This document shows positions 1 through 12,405 of a stretch of 64,000 nt of DNA, piece by piece. Source of the DNA: Gibbula magus (lineage: Eukaryota > Mollusca > Gastropoda > Trochida > Trochidae). Position numbers and translations under genes: made by a program. The stretch is from positions 53,223,201-53,287,200 of the forward strand of contig OW388293.1 of the NCBI GenBank assembly GCA_936450465.1. The letters run 5' to 3'. Within the stretch, counting starts at the first letter, position 1. The number at the start of each line of letters is the position of its first letter. The notes beneath the pieces were generated by a model, which searched no databases, had not been told where the DNA came from, and saw nothing but the letters and a program-made list of their open reading frames with translations.

Positions 1-74
1 CTGAAATATGCATTATGAAGAAAGTTATCACGCTTGCTGTCAAGTATCGTGTTTCTCGCACTTAGAATAATTTC
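1..74 (+). repeat. Partial monomer at left edge
   Basis: This is the last 74 bp of a type A unit. It begins at CTGAAATATG and carries the rare CATTATGAAG mark that recurs at 847, 1,265 and 2,102, so it belongs to the same 6-mer family as the block that follows. The array therefore continues to the left of the window. Confidence 0.93.
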
Positions 75-2165
75 CATGTTTTTTGGCCAATTTGGTCACG
101 CGAACCTCTTTAACGGCGAATCTGGAGTCCAACTTAAGGAAGGTAGCGGGAATTGGAAATGACCATTCAATAGATCACATTGTAATATACATCTCAGCCA
201 AGTTTGGTTCTGAAATATGAATTTTGAAGAAAGTTATTACGCTTGCTGTCAAGTAGTGTGTTTCTCGCACTTAGAATAATTTCCATGTTTTTTGGCCAAT
301 TTGGTCACGCGAACCTCTTTAACGGCGAATCTGGAGTCCAACTTAAGGAAGGTAGCGGGAATTGGAAATGACCATTCAATAGATCACATTGTAATATACA
401 TCTCAGCCAAGTTTGGTTCTGAAATATGAATTTTGAAGAAAGTTATTACGCTTGCTGTCAAGTAGTGTGTTTCTCGCACTTAGAATAATTTCCATGTTTT
501 TTGGCCAATTTGGTCACGCGAACCTCTTTAACGGCGAATCTGGAGTCCAACTTAAGGAAGGTAGCGGAAATTGGATATGACCATTCGATAGATCACACTG
601 TAATATACATCTTAGCCAAGTTTGGTTCTGAAATATGCATTTTGAAGAAAGTTATCACGCTTGCTGTCAAGTAGTGTGTTTCTCGCACATAGAATAATTT
701 CCATGTTTTTTGGCCAATTTGGTCACGCGAACCTCTTTAACGGCGAATCTGGAGTCCAACTTAAGGAAGGTAGCGGGAATTGGATATGACCATTCGATAG
801 ATCACATTGTAATATACATCTTAGCCAAGTTTGGTTCTGAAATATGCATTATGAAGAAAGTTATCACGCTTGCTGTCAAGTATCGTGTTTCTCGCACTTA
901 GAATAATTTCCATGTTTTTTGGCCAATTTGGTCACGCGAACCTCTTTAACGGCGAATCTGGAGTCCAACTTAAGGAAGGTAGCGGGAATTGGAAATGACC
1001 ATTCAATATATCACATTGTAATATACATCTCAGCCAAGTTTGGTTCTGAAATATGAATTTTGAAGAAAGTTATTACGCTTGCTGTCAAGTAGTGTGTTTC
1101 TCGCACTTAGAATAATTTCCATGTTTTTTGGCCAATTTGGTCACGCGAACCTCTTTAACGGCGAATCTGGAGTCCAACTTAAGGAAGGTAGCGGGAATTG
1201 GAAATGACCATTCAATAGATCACACTGTAATATACATCTTAGCCAAGTTTGGTTCTGAAATATGCATTATGAAGAAAGTTATCACGCTTGCTGTCAAGGA
1301 ATCGTGTTTCTCGCACTTAGAATAATTTCCATGTTTTTTGGCCAATTTGGTCACGCGAACCTCTTTAACGGCGAATCTGGAGTCCAACTTAAGGAAGGTA
1401 GCGGGAATTGGAAATGACCATTCAATAGATCACATTGTAATATACATCTCAGCCAAGTTTGGTTCTGAAATATGAATTTTGAAGAAAGTTATTACGCTTG
1501 CTGTCAAGTAGTGTGTTTCTCGCACTTAGAATAATTTCCATGTTTTTTGGCCAATTTGGTCACGCGAACCTCTTTAACGGCGAATCTGGAGTCCAACTTA
1601 AGGAAGGTAGCGGGAATTGGAAATGACCATTCAATAGATCACATTGTAATATACATCTCAGCCAAGTTTGGTTCTGAAATATGAATTTTGAAGAAAGTTA
1701 TTACGCTTGCTGTCAAGTAGTGTGTTTCTCGCACTTAGAATAATTTCCATGTTTTTTGGCCAATTTGGTCACGCGAACCTCTTTAACGGCGAATCTGGAG
1801 TCCAACTTAAGGAAGGTAGCGGAAATTGGATATGACCATTCAATAGATCACACTGTAATATACATCTTAGCCAAGTTTGGTTCTGAAATATGCATTTTGA
1901 AGAAAGTTATCACGCTTGCTGTCAAGTAGTGTGTTTCTCGCACATAGAATAATTTCCATGTTTTTTGGCCAATTTGGTCACGCGAACCTCTTTAACGGCG
2001 AATCTGGAGTCCAACTTAAGGAAGGTAGCGGGAATTGGATATGACCATTCGATAGATCACACTGTAATATACATCTTAGCCAAGTTTGGTTCTGAAATAT
2101 GCATTATGAAGAAAGTTATCACGCTTGCTGTCAAGTATCGTGTTTCTCGCACTTAGAATAATTTC
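75..2165 (+). repeat. 6-mer higher-order repeat, about 1.7 copies
   Basis: Rare variants recur at a spacing of six monomers. CACATAGAAT occurs at 686 and 1,941, GCGGAAATTGG at 564 and 1,819, and CATTATGAAG at 847 and 2,102. The period is 1,255 rather than 1,254 because of one inserted base in CAAGGAATCG near 1,298. The first copy is 75-1,329; the second starts at 1,330 and shares four units before the pattern changes. Confidence 0.88.
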
Positions 2166-3420
2166 CATGTTTTTTGGCCAATTTGGTCACGCGAACCTCT
2201 TTAACGGCGAATCTGGAGTCCAAATTAAGGAAGGTAGCGGGAATTGGAAATGACCGTTCAATAGATCACATTATAATATACATCTCAGCCAAGTTTGGTT
2301 CTGAAATATGAATTTGAAGAAAGTTATTACGCTTGCTGTCAAGTAGTGTGTTTCTCGCACTTAGAATAATTTCCATGTTTTTTTGGCCAATTTGGTCACG
2401 CGAACCTCTTTAACGGCGAATCTGGAGTCCAACTTAAGGAAGGTAGCGGGAATTCGAAATGACCATTCGATAGACCACATTGTTATATACATCTTAGCCA
2501 AGTTTGGTTCTGAAATATGCATTTTGATGAAAGTTATCACGCTTGCTGTCAAGTATCGTGTTTCTCGCACTTAGAATAATTTCCATGTTTTTTGGCCAAT
2601 TTGGTCACGCGAACCTCTTTAACGGCGAATCTGGAGTCCAAATTAAGGAAGGTAGCGGGAATTGGAAATGACCATTCGATAGATCACATTGTAATATACA
2701 TCTCAGCCAAGTTTGGTTCTGAAATATGAATTTTGAAGAAAGTTATTACGCTTGCTGTCAAGTAGTGTGTTTCTCGCACTTAGAATAATTTCCATGTTTT
2801 TTTGGCCAATTTGGTCACGCGAACCTCTTTAACGGCGAATCTGGAGTCCAACTTAAGGAAGGTAGCGGGAATTCGAAATGACCATTCGATAGACCACATT
2901 GTAATATACATCTTAGCCAAGTTTGGTTCTGAAATATGCATTTTGATGAAAGTTATCACGCTTGCTGTCAAGTATCGTGTTTCTCGCACTTAGAATAATG
3001 TCCATGTTTTTTGGCCAATTTGGTCACGCGAACCTCTTTAACGGCGAATCTGGAGTCCAAATTAAGGAAGGTAGCGGGAATTGGAAATGACCATTCGATA
3101 GATCACATTGTAATATACATCTCAGCCAAGTTTGGTTCTGAAATATGAATTTTGAAGAAAGTTATTACGCTTGCTGTCAAGTAGTGTGTTTCTCGCACTT
3201 AGAATAATTTCCATTTTTTTTGGCCAATTTGGGCACGCGAACCTCTTTAACGGCGAATCTGGAGTCCAACTTAAGGAAGGTAGCGGGAATTGGATATGAC
3301 CATTCGATAGATCACACTGTAATATACATCTTAGCCAAGTTTGGTTCTGAAATATGCATTTTGAAGAAAGTTATCACGCTTGCTGTCAAGTATCGTGTTT
3401 CTCGCACTTAGAATAATTTC
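2166..3420 (+). repeat. B/R dimer block with 1-bp indels
   Basis: B units at 2,166, 2,584 and 3,003 alternate with R units at 2,374 and 2,793, then a Y unit at 3,212. Both R units carry a seven-T tract (+1) and the rare ATTTTGATGAAAG. The first B unit lacks one T in GAATTTGAAG near 2,311. The same combination of marks recurs at 20,975-21,601 and near 22.0-22.4 and 23.5 kb, so this small module exists at distant places in the array. Confidence 0.85.
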
Positions 3421-5928
3421 CATGTTTTTTGGCCAATTTGGTCACGCGAACCTCTTTAACGGCGAATCTGGAGTCCAACTTAAGGAAGGTAGCGGGAATT
3501 GGATATGACCATTCGATAGATCACATTGTAATATACATCTTAGCCAAGTTTGGTTCTGAAATATGAATTTTGAAGAAAATTATCACGCTTGCTGTCAAGT
3601 ATCGTGTTTCTCGCACTTAGAATAATTTCCATGTTTTTGGGCCAATTTGGTCACGCGAACCTCTTTAACGGCGAATCTGGAGTCCAAATTAAGGAAGGTA
3701 GCGGGAATTGGAAATGACCGTTCAATAGATCACATTGTAATATACATCTCAGCCAAGTTTGGTTCTGAAATATGAATTTTGAAGAAAGTTATTACGCTTG
3801 CTGTCAAGTAGTGTGTTTCTCGCACTTAGAATAATTTCCATGTTTTTTGGCCAATTTGGTCACGCGAACCTCTTTAACGGCGAATCTGGAGTCCAACTTA
3901 ATTAAGGTAGCGGGAATTCGAAATGACCATTCGATAGACCACATTGTAATATACATCTTAGCCAAGTTTGGTTCTGAAATATGCATTTTGAAGAAAGTTA
4001 TCACGCTTGCTGTCAAGTATCGTGTTTCTCGCACTTAGAATAATTTCCATGTTTTTTGGCCAATTTGGTCACGCGAACCTCTTTAACGGCGAATCTGGAG
4101 TCCAAATTAAGGAAGGTAGCGGGAATTGGAAATGACCATTCGATAGATCACATTGTAATATACATCTTAGCCAAGTTTGGTTCTGAAATATGAATTTTGA
4201 AGAAAGTTATTACGCTTGCTGTCAAGTAGTGTGTTTCTCGCACTTAGAATAATTTCCATGTTTTTTGGCCACTTCGGTCACGCGAACCTCTTTAACGGTG
4301 AATCTGGAGTCCAACTTAAGGAAGGTAGCGGGAATTGGATATGACCATTCGATAGATCACATTGTAATATACATCTTAGCCAAGTTTGGTTCTGAAATAT
4401 GAATTTTGAAGAAAGTTATTACGCTTGCTGTCAAGTAGTGTGTTTCTCGCACTTAGAATAATTTCCATGTTTTTTGGCCACTTCGGTCACGCGAACCTCT
4501 TTAACGGTGAATCTGGAGTCCAACTTATTTAAGGTAGCGGGAATTGGATATGACCATTCGATAGATCACATTGTAATATACATCTTAGCCAAGTTTGGTT
4601 CTGAAATATGAATTTTGAAGAAAGTTATCACGCTTGCTGTCAAGTATCGTGTTTCTCGCACTTAGAATAATTTCCATGTTTTTTGGCCAATTTGGTCACG
4701 CGAACCTCTTTAACGGCGAATCTGGAGTCCAACTTAAGGAAGGTAGCGGGAATTGGATATGACCATTCGATAGATCACATTGTAATATACATCTTAGCCA
4801 AGTTTGGTTCTGAAATATGAATTTTGAAGAAAATTATCACGCTTGCTGTCAAGTATCGTGTTTCTCGCACTTAGAATAATTTCCATGTTTTTGGGCCAAT
4901 TTGGTCACGCGAACCTCTTTAACGGCGAATCTGGAGTCCAAATTAAGGAAGGTAGCGGGAATTGGAAATGACCGTTCAATAGATCACATTGTAATATACA
5001 TCTCAGCCAAGTTTGGTTCTGAAATATGAATTTTGAAGAAAGTTATTACGCTTGCTGTCAAGTAGTGTGTTTCTCGCACTTAGAATAATTTCCATGTTTT
5101 TTGGCCAATTTGGTCACGCAATCCTCTTTAACGGCGAATCTGGAGTCCAACTTAATTAAGGTAGCGGGAATTCGAAATGACCATTCGATAGACCACATTG
5201 TAATATACATCTTAGCCAAGTTTGGTTCTGAAATATGCATTTTGAAGAAAGTTATCACGCTTGCTGTCAAGTATCGTGTTTCTCGCACTTAGAATAATTT
5301 CCATGTTTTTTGGCCAATTTGGTCACGCGAACCTCTTTAACGGCGAATCTGGAGTCCAAATTAAGGAAGGTAGCGGGAATTGGAAATGACCATTCGATAG
5401 ATCACATTGTAATATACATCTTAGCCAAGTTTGGTTCTGAAATATGAATTTTGAAGAAAGTTATTACGCTTGCTGTCAAGTAGTGTGTTTCTCGCACTTA
5501 GAATAATTTCCATGTTTTTTGGCCACTTCGGTCACGCGAACCTCTTTAACGGCGAATCTGGAGTCCAACTTAAGGAAGGTAGCGGGAATTGGATATGACC
5601 ATTCGATAGATCACATTGTAATATACATCTTAGCCAAGTTTGGTTCTGAAATATGAATTTTGAAGAAAGTTATTACGCTTGCTGTCAAGTAGTGTGTTTC
5701 TCGCACTTAGAATAATTTCCATGTTTTTTGGCCACTTCGGTCACGCGAACCTCTTTAACGGTGAATCTGGAGTCCAACTTATTTAAGGTAGCGGGAATTG
5801 GATATGACCATTCGATAGATCACATTGTAATATACATCTTAGCCAAGTTTGGTTCTGAAATATGAATTTTGAAGAAAGTTATCACGCTTGCTGTCAAGTA
5901 TCGTGTTTCTCGCACTTAAAATAATTTT
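3421..5928 (+). repeat. 6-mer higher-order repeat, two copies of 1,254 bp
   Basis: The copies are 3,421-4,674 and 4,675-5,928. Shared rare marks, each 1,254 bp apart, are ATGTTTTTGGGCC at 3,631 and 4,885, TTAATTAA at 3,898 and 5,152, and CAACTTATTT at 4,521 and 5,775. GAAGAAAATTATC occurs near 3,572 and 4,826. The unit order in each copy is C, B, R, B, a CCACTTCGG unit and a CCACTTCGG plus CTTATTTAAGG unit. One clear difference is CACGCAATCC in the second copy where the first has CACGCGAACC. Confidence 0.93.
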
Positions 5929-7598
5929 CATGTTTTTTGGCCAATTTGGTCACCCGAACCTCTTTAACTGCGAATCTGGAGTCCAACTTAAGGAAGGTAG
6001 CGGGAATTGGAAATGACCATTCAATAGATCACATTGTAATATACATCTCAGCCAAGTTTGGTTCTGAAATATGAATTTTGAAGAAAGTTATTACGCTTGC
6101 TGTCAAGTAGTGTGTTTCTCGCACTTAGAATAATTTCCATGTTTTTTGGCCAATTTGGTCACGCGAACCTCTTTAACGGCGAATCTGGAGTTCAACTTAA
6201 GGAAGGTAGCGGGAATTGGATATGACCATTCGATAGATCACATTGTAATATACATCTTAGCCAAGTTTGGTTCTGAAATATGAATTTTGAAGAAAATTAT
6301 CACGCTTGCTGTCAAGTATCGTGTTTCTCGCACTTAGAATAATTTCCATGTTTTTTGGCCAATTTGGTCACGCGAACCTCTTTAACGGCGAATCTGGAGT
6401 CCAACTTAAGGAAGGTAGCGGGAATTGGAAATGACCGTTCAATAGATCACATTATAATATACATCTTAGCCAAGTTTGGTTCTGAAATATGAATTTGAAG
6501 AAAGTTATTACGCTTGCTGTCAAGTAGTGTGTTTCTCGCACTTAGAATAATTTCCATGTTTTTTGGCCACTTCGGTCACGCGAACCTCTTTAACGGTGAA
6601 TCTGGAGTCCAACTTAAGGAAGGTAGCGGGAATTGGATATGACCATTCGATAGATCACATTCTAATATACATCTTAGCCAAGTTTGGTTCTGAAATATGA
6701 ATTTTGAAGAAAGTTATCACGCTTGCTGTCAAGTATCGTGTTTCTCGCACTTAGAATAATTTTCATGTTTTTTGGCCAATTTGGTCACCCGAACCTCTTT
6801 AACGGCGAATCTGGAGTCCAACTTAAGGAAGGTAGCGGGAATTGGAAATGACCATTCAATAGATCACATTGTAATATACATCTCAGCCAAGTTTGGTTCT
6901 GAAATATGAATTTTGAAGAAAGTTATTACGCTTGCTGTCAAGTAGTGTGTTTCTCGCACTTAGAATAATTTCCATGTTTTTTGGCCAATTTGGTCACGCG
7001 AACCTCTTTAACGGCGAATCTGGAGTTCAACTTAAGGAAGGTAGCGGGAATTGGATATGACCATTCGATAGATCACATTGTAATATACATCTTAGCCAAG
7101 TTTGGTTCTGAAATATGAATTTTGAAGAAAATTATCACGCTTGCTGTCAAGTATCGTGTTTCTCGCACTTAGAATAATTTCCATGTTTTTTGGCCAATTT
7201 GGTCACGCGAACCTCTTTAACGGCGAATCTGGAGTCCAACTTAAGGAAGGTAGCGGGAATTGGAAATGACCGTTCAATAGATCACATTATAATATACATC
7301 TTAGCCAAGTTTGGTTCTGAAATATGAATTTGAAGAAAGTTATTACGCTTGCTGTCAAGTAGTGTGTTTCTCGCACTTAGAATAATTTCCATGTTTTTTG
7401 GCCACTTCGGTCACGCGAACCTCTTTAACGGTGAATCTGGAGTCCAACTTAAGGAAGGTAGCGGGAATTGGATATGACCATTCGATAGATCACATTGTAA
7501 TATACATCTCAGCCAAGTTTGGTTCTGAAATATGAATTTTGAAGAAAGTTATTACGCTTGCTGTCAAGTAGTGTGTTTCTCGCACTTAGAATAATTTC
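5929..7598 (+). repeat. 4-mer higher-order repeat, two copies of 835 bp
   Basis: The copies are 5,929-6,763 and 6,764-7,598. CACCCGAACC occurs at 5,951 and 6,786, GAGTTCAACTT near 6,188 and 7,023, and the one-base-short GAATTTGAAG near 6,490 and 7,325. The period is 836 minus that single deletion. The fourth unit differs in its tail between copies: A-like after GAATTTTG in the first, B-like in the second. Confidence 0.92.
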
Positions 7599-9897
7599 CA
7601 TGTTTTTTGGCCAATTTGGTCACGCGAACCTCTTAAACGGTGAATCTGGAGTCCAACTTATTTAAGGTAGCGGGAATTGGATATGACCATTCGATAGATC
7701 ACATTGTAATATACATCTTAGCCAAGTTTGGTTCTGAAATATGCATTTTGAAGAAAGTTATCACGCTTGCTGTCAAGTATCGTGTTTCTCGCACTTAGAA
7801 TAATTTTCATGTTTTTTGGCCAATTTGGTCACGCGAACCTCTTTAACGGCGAATCTGGAGTCCAACTTAAGGAAGGTAGCGGGAATTGGAAATGACCATT
7901 CAATAGATCACATTGTAATATACATCTCAGCCAAGTTTGGTTCTGAAATATGAATTTTGAAGAAAGTTATTACGCTTGCTGTCAAGTAGTGTGTTTCTCG
8001 CACTTAGAATAATTTCCATGTTTTTTGGCCAATTTGGTCACGCGAACCTCTTTAACGGCGAATCTGGAGTCCAACTTAAGGAAGGTAGCGGGAATTCGAA
8101 ATGACCATTCTATAGACCACATTGTAATATACATCTTAGCCAAGTTTGGTTCTGAAATATGCATTTTGAAGAAAGTTATCACGCTTGCTGTCAAGTATCG
8201 TGTTTCTCGCACTTAGAATAATTTCCATGTTTTTTGGCCAATTTGGTCACGCGAACCTCTTTAACGGCGAATCTGGAGTCCAACTTAAGGAAGGTAGCGG
8301 GAATTGGATATGACCATTCGATAGATCACATTGAAATATACATCTTAGCCAAGTTTGGTTCTGAAATATGAATTTTGAAGAAAGTTATTACGCTTGCTGT
8401 CAAGTAGTGTGTTTCTCGCACTTAGAATAATTTCCATGTTTTTTGGCCAATTTGGTCACGCGAACCTCTTTAACGGCGAATCTGGAGTCCAACTTAAGGA
8501 AGGTAGCGGGAATTGGATATGACCATTCGATAGATCACACTGTAATATACATCTAAGCCAAGTTTGGTTCTGAAATATGCATTTTGAAGAAAGTTATTAC
8601 GCTTGCTGTCAAGTAGTGTGTTTCTCGCACTTAGAATAATTTCCATGTTTTTTGGCCACTTCGGTCACGCGAACCTCTTTAACGGTGAATCTGGAGTCCA
8701 ACTTAAGGAAGGTAGCGGGAATTGGATATGACCATTCGATAGATCACATTGTAATATACATCTCAGCCAAGTTTGGTTCTGAAATATGAATTTTGAAGAA
8801 AGTTATTACGCTTGCTGTCAAGTAGTGTGTTTCTCGCACTTAGAATAATTTCCATGTTTTTTGGCCAATTTGGTCACGCGAACCTCTTTAACGGTGAATC
8901 TGGAGTCCAACTTATTTAAGGTAGCGGGAATTGGATATGACCATTCGATAGATCACATTGTAATATACATCTTAGCCAAGTTTGGTTCTGAAATATGCAT
9001 TTTGAAGAAAGTTATCACGCTTGCTGTCAAGTATCGTGTTTCTCGCACTTAGAATAATTTTCATGTTTTTTGGCCAATTTGGTCACGCGAACCTCTTTAA
9101 CGGCGAATCTGGAGTCCAACTTAAGGAAGGTAGCGGGAATTGGAAATGACCATTCAATAGATCACATTGTAATATACATCTCAGCCAAGTTTGGTTCTGA
9201 AATATGAATTTTGAAGAAAGTTATTACGCTTGCTGTCAAGTAGTGTGTTTCTCGCACTTAGAATAATTTCCATGTTTTTTGGCCAATTTGGTCACGCGAA
9301 CCTCTTTAACGGCGAATCTGGAGTCCAACTTAAGGAAGGTAGCGGGAATTCGAAATGACCATTCGATAGACCACATTGTAATATACATCTTAGCCAAGTT
9401 TGGTTCTGAAATATGCATTTTGAAGAAAGTTATCACGCTTGCTGTCAAGTATCGTGTTTCTCGCACTTAGAATAATTTCCATGTTTTTTGGCCAATTTGG
9501 TCACGCGAACCTCTTTAACGGCGAATCTGGAGTCCAACTTAAGGAAGGTAGCGGGAATTGGATATGACCATTCGATAGATCACATTGAAATATACATCTT
9601 AGCCAAGTTTGGTTCTGAAATATGAATTTTGAAGAAAGTTATTACGCTTGCTGTCAAGTAGTGTGTTTCTCGCACTTAGAATAATTTCCATGTTTTTTGG
9701 CCAATTTGGTCACGCGAACCTCTTTAACGGCGAATCTGGAGTCCAACTTAAGGAAGGTAGCGGGAATTGGATATGACCATTCGATAGATCACACTGTAAT
9801 ATACATCTTAGCCAAGTTTGGTTCTGAAATATGCATTTTGAAGAAAGTTATCACGCTTGCTGTCAAGTATCGTGTTTCTCGCACTTAGAATAATTTC
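7390..9897 (+). repeat. 6-mer higher-order repeat, two copies of 1,254 bp
   Basis: The copies are 7,390-8,643 and 8,644-9,897; the first unit is shared with the end of the preceding 4-mer block. GTGAATCTGG followed by CTTATTTAAGG occurs at about 7,640 and 8,894. CATTGAAATATAC occurs near 8,331 and 9,585. The last unit differs: at 8,435 it is a hybrid with ATCTAAGCC and a B-like tail, while at 9,689 it is an ordinary Y unit. Confidence 0.9.
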
Positions 9898-12405
9898 CAT
9901 GTTTTTTGGCCAATTTGGTCACGCGAACCTCTTTAACGGCGAATCTGGAGTCCAACTTAAGGAAGGTAGCGGGAATTCGAAATGACCATTCGATAGACCA
10001 CATTGTAATATACATCTTAGCCAAGTTTGGTTCTGAAATATGCATTTTGAAGAAAGTTATCACGCTTGCTGTCAAGTATCGTGTTTCTCGCACTTAGAAT
10101 AATTTCCATGTTTTTTGGCCAATTTGGTCACGCGAACCTCTTTAACGGCGAATCTGGAGTCCAACTTAAGGAAGGTAGCGGGAATTGGATATGACCATTC
10201 GATAGATCACATTGAAATATACATCTTAGCCAAGTTTGGTTCTGATATATGAATTTTGAAGAAAGTTATTACGCTTGCTGTCAAGTAGTGTGTTTCTCGC
10301 ACTTAGAATAATTTCCATGTTTTTTGGCCAATTTGGTCACGCGAACCTCTTTAACGGCGAATCTGGAGTCCAACTTAAGGAAGGTAGCGGGAATTGGATA
10401 TGACCATTCGATAGATCACACTGTAATATACATCTTAGCCAAGTTTGGTTCTGAAATATGCATTTTGAAGAAAGTTATCACGCTTGCTGTCAAGTATCGT
10501 GTTTCTCGCACTTAGAATAATTTCCATGTTTTTTGGCCAATTTGGTCACGCGAACCTCTTTAACGGCGAATCTGGAGTCCAACTTAAGGAAGGTAGCGGG
10601 AATTGGATATGACCATTCGATAGATCACATTGTAATATACATCTTAGCCAAGTTTGGTTCTGAAATATGAATTTTGAAGAAAATTATCACGCTTGCTGTC
10701 AAGTATCGTGTTTCTCGCACTTAGAATAATTTCCATGTTTTTTGGCCAATTTGGTCACGCGAACCTCTTTAACGGCGAATCTGGAGTCAAAATTAAGGAA
10801 GGTAGCGGGAATTGGAAATGACCGTTCAATAGATCACATTGTAATATACATCTCAGCCAAGTTTGGTTCTGAAATATGAATTTTGAAGAAAGTTATTACG
10901 CTTGCTGTCAAGTAGTGTGTTTCTCGCACTTAGAATAATTTCCATGTTTTTTGGCCAATTTGGTCACGCGAACCTCTTTAACGGCGAATCTGGAGTCCAA
11001 CTTAAGGAAGGTAGCGGGAATTGGATATGACCATTCGATAGATCACACTGTAATATACATCTTAGCCAAGTTTGGTTCTGAAATATGCATTTTGAAGAAA
11101 GTTATCACGCTTGCTGTCAAGTATCGTGTTTCTCGCACTTAGAATAATTTCCATGTTTTTTGGCCAATTTGGTCACGCGAACCTCTTTAACGGCGAATCT
11201 GGAGTCCAACTTAAGGAAGGTAGCGGGAATTCGAAATGACCATTCGATAGACCACATTGTAATATACATCTTAGCCAAGTTTGGTTCTGAAATATGCATT
11301 TTGAAGAAAGTTATCACGCTTGCTGTCAAGTATCGTGTTTCTCGCACTTAGAATAATTTCCATGTTTTTTGGCCAATTTGGTCACGCGAACCTCTTTAAC
11401 GGCGAATCTGGAGTCCAACTTAAGGAAGGTAGCGGGAATTGGATATGACCATTCGATAGATCACATTGAAATATACATCTTAGCCAAGTTTGGTTCTGAA
11501 ATATGAATTTTGAAGAAAGTTATCACGCTTGCTGTCAAGTAGTGTGTTTCTCGCACTTAGAATAATTTCCATGTTTTTTGGCCAATTTGGTCACGCGAAC
11601 CTCTTTAACGGCGAATCTGGAGTCCAACTTAAGGAAGGTAGCGGGAATTGGATATGACCATTCGATAGATCACACTGTAATATACATCTTAGCCAAGTTT
11701 GGTTCTGAAATATGCATTTTGAAGAAAGTTATCACGCTTGCTGTCAAGTATCGTGTTTCTCGCACTTAGAATAATTTCCATGTTTTTTGGCCAATTTGGT
11801 CACGCGAACCTCTTTAACGGCGAATCTGGAGTCCAACTTAAGGAAGGTAGCGGGAATTGGATATGACCATTCGATAGATCACATTGTAATATACATCTTA
11901 GCCAAGTTTGGTTCTGAAATATGAATTTTGAAGAAAATTATCACGCTTGCTGTCAAGTATCGTGTTTCTCGCACTTAGAATAATTTCCATGTTTTTTGGC
12001 CAATTTGGTCACGCGAACCTCTTTAACGGCGAATCTGGAGTCAAAATTAAGGAAGGTAGCGGGAATTGGAAATGACCGTTCAATAGATCACATTGTAATA
12101 TACATCTCAGCCAAGTTTGGTTCTGAAATATGAATTTTGAAGAAAGTTATTACGCTTGCTGTCAAGTAGTGTGTTTCTCGCACTTAGAATAATTTCCATG
12201 TTTTTTGGCCAATTTGGTCACGCGAACCTCTTTAACGGCGAATCTGGAGTCCAACTTAAGGAAGGTAGCGGGAATTGGATATGACCATTCGATAGATCAC
12301 ACTGTAATATACATCTTAGCCAAGTTTGGTTCTGAAATATGCATTTTGAAGAAAGTTATCACGCTTGCTGTCAAGTATCGTGTTTCTCGCACTTAGAATA
12401 ATTTC
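9898..12405 (+). repeat. 6-mer higher-order repeat, two copies of 1,254 bp
   Basis: The copies are 9,898-11,151 and 11,152-12,405. The order is R, B with CATTGAAATA, Y, C with GAAGAAAATTATC, B with GAGTCAAAATT, Y. The CATTGAAATA mark is at 10,212 and 11,466 and GAGTCAAAATT near 10,784 and 12,038, each pair 1,254 bp apart. A Y-C-B trimer inside this unit is reused many times in the next 8 kb. Confidence 0.92.

Noticed and set aside
3898..5159. TTAATTAA as an insertion target-site duplication
   Set aside because: The sites are point-variant versions of AACTTAAGGAAGG at constant unit length, with no inserted sequence between them other than ordinary monomers.
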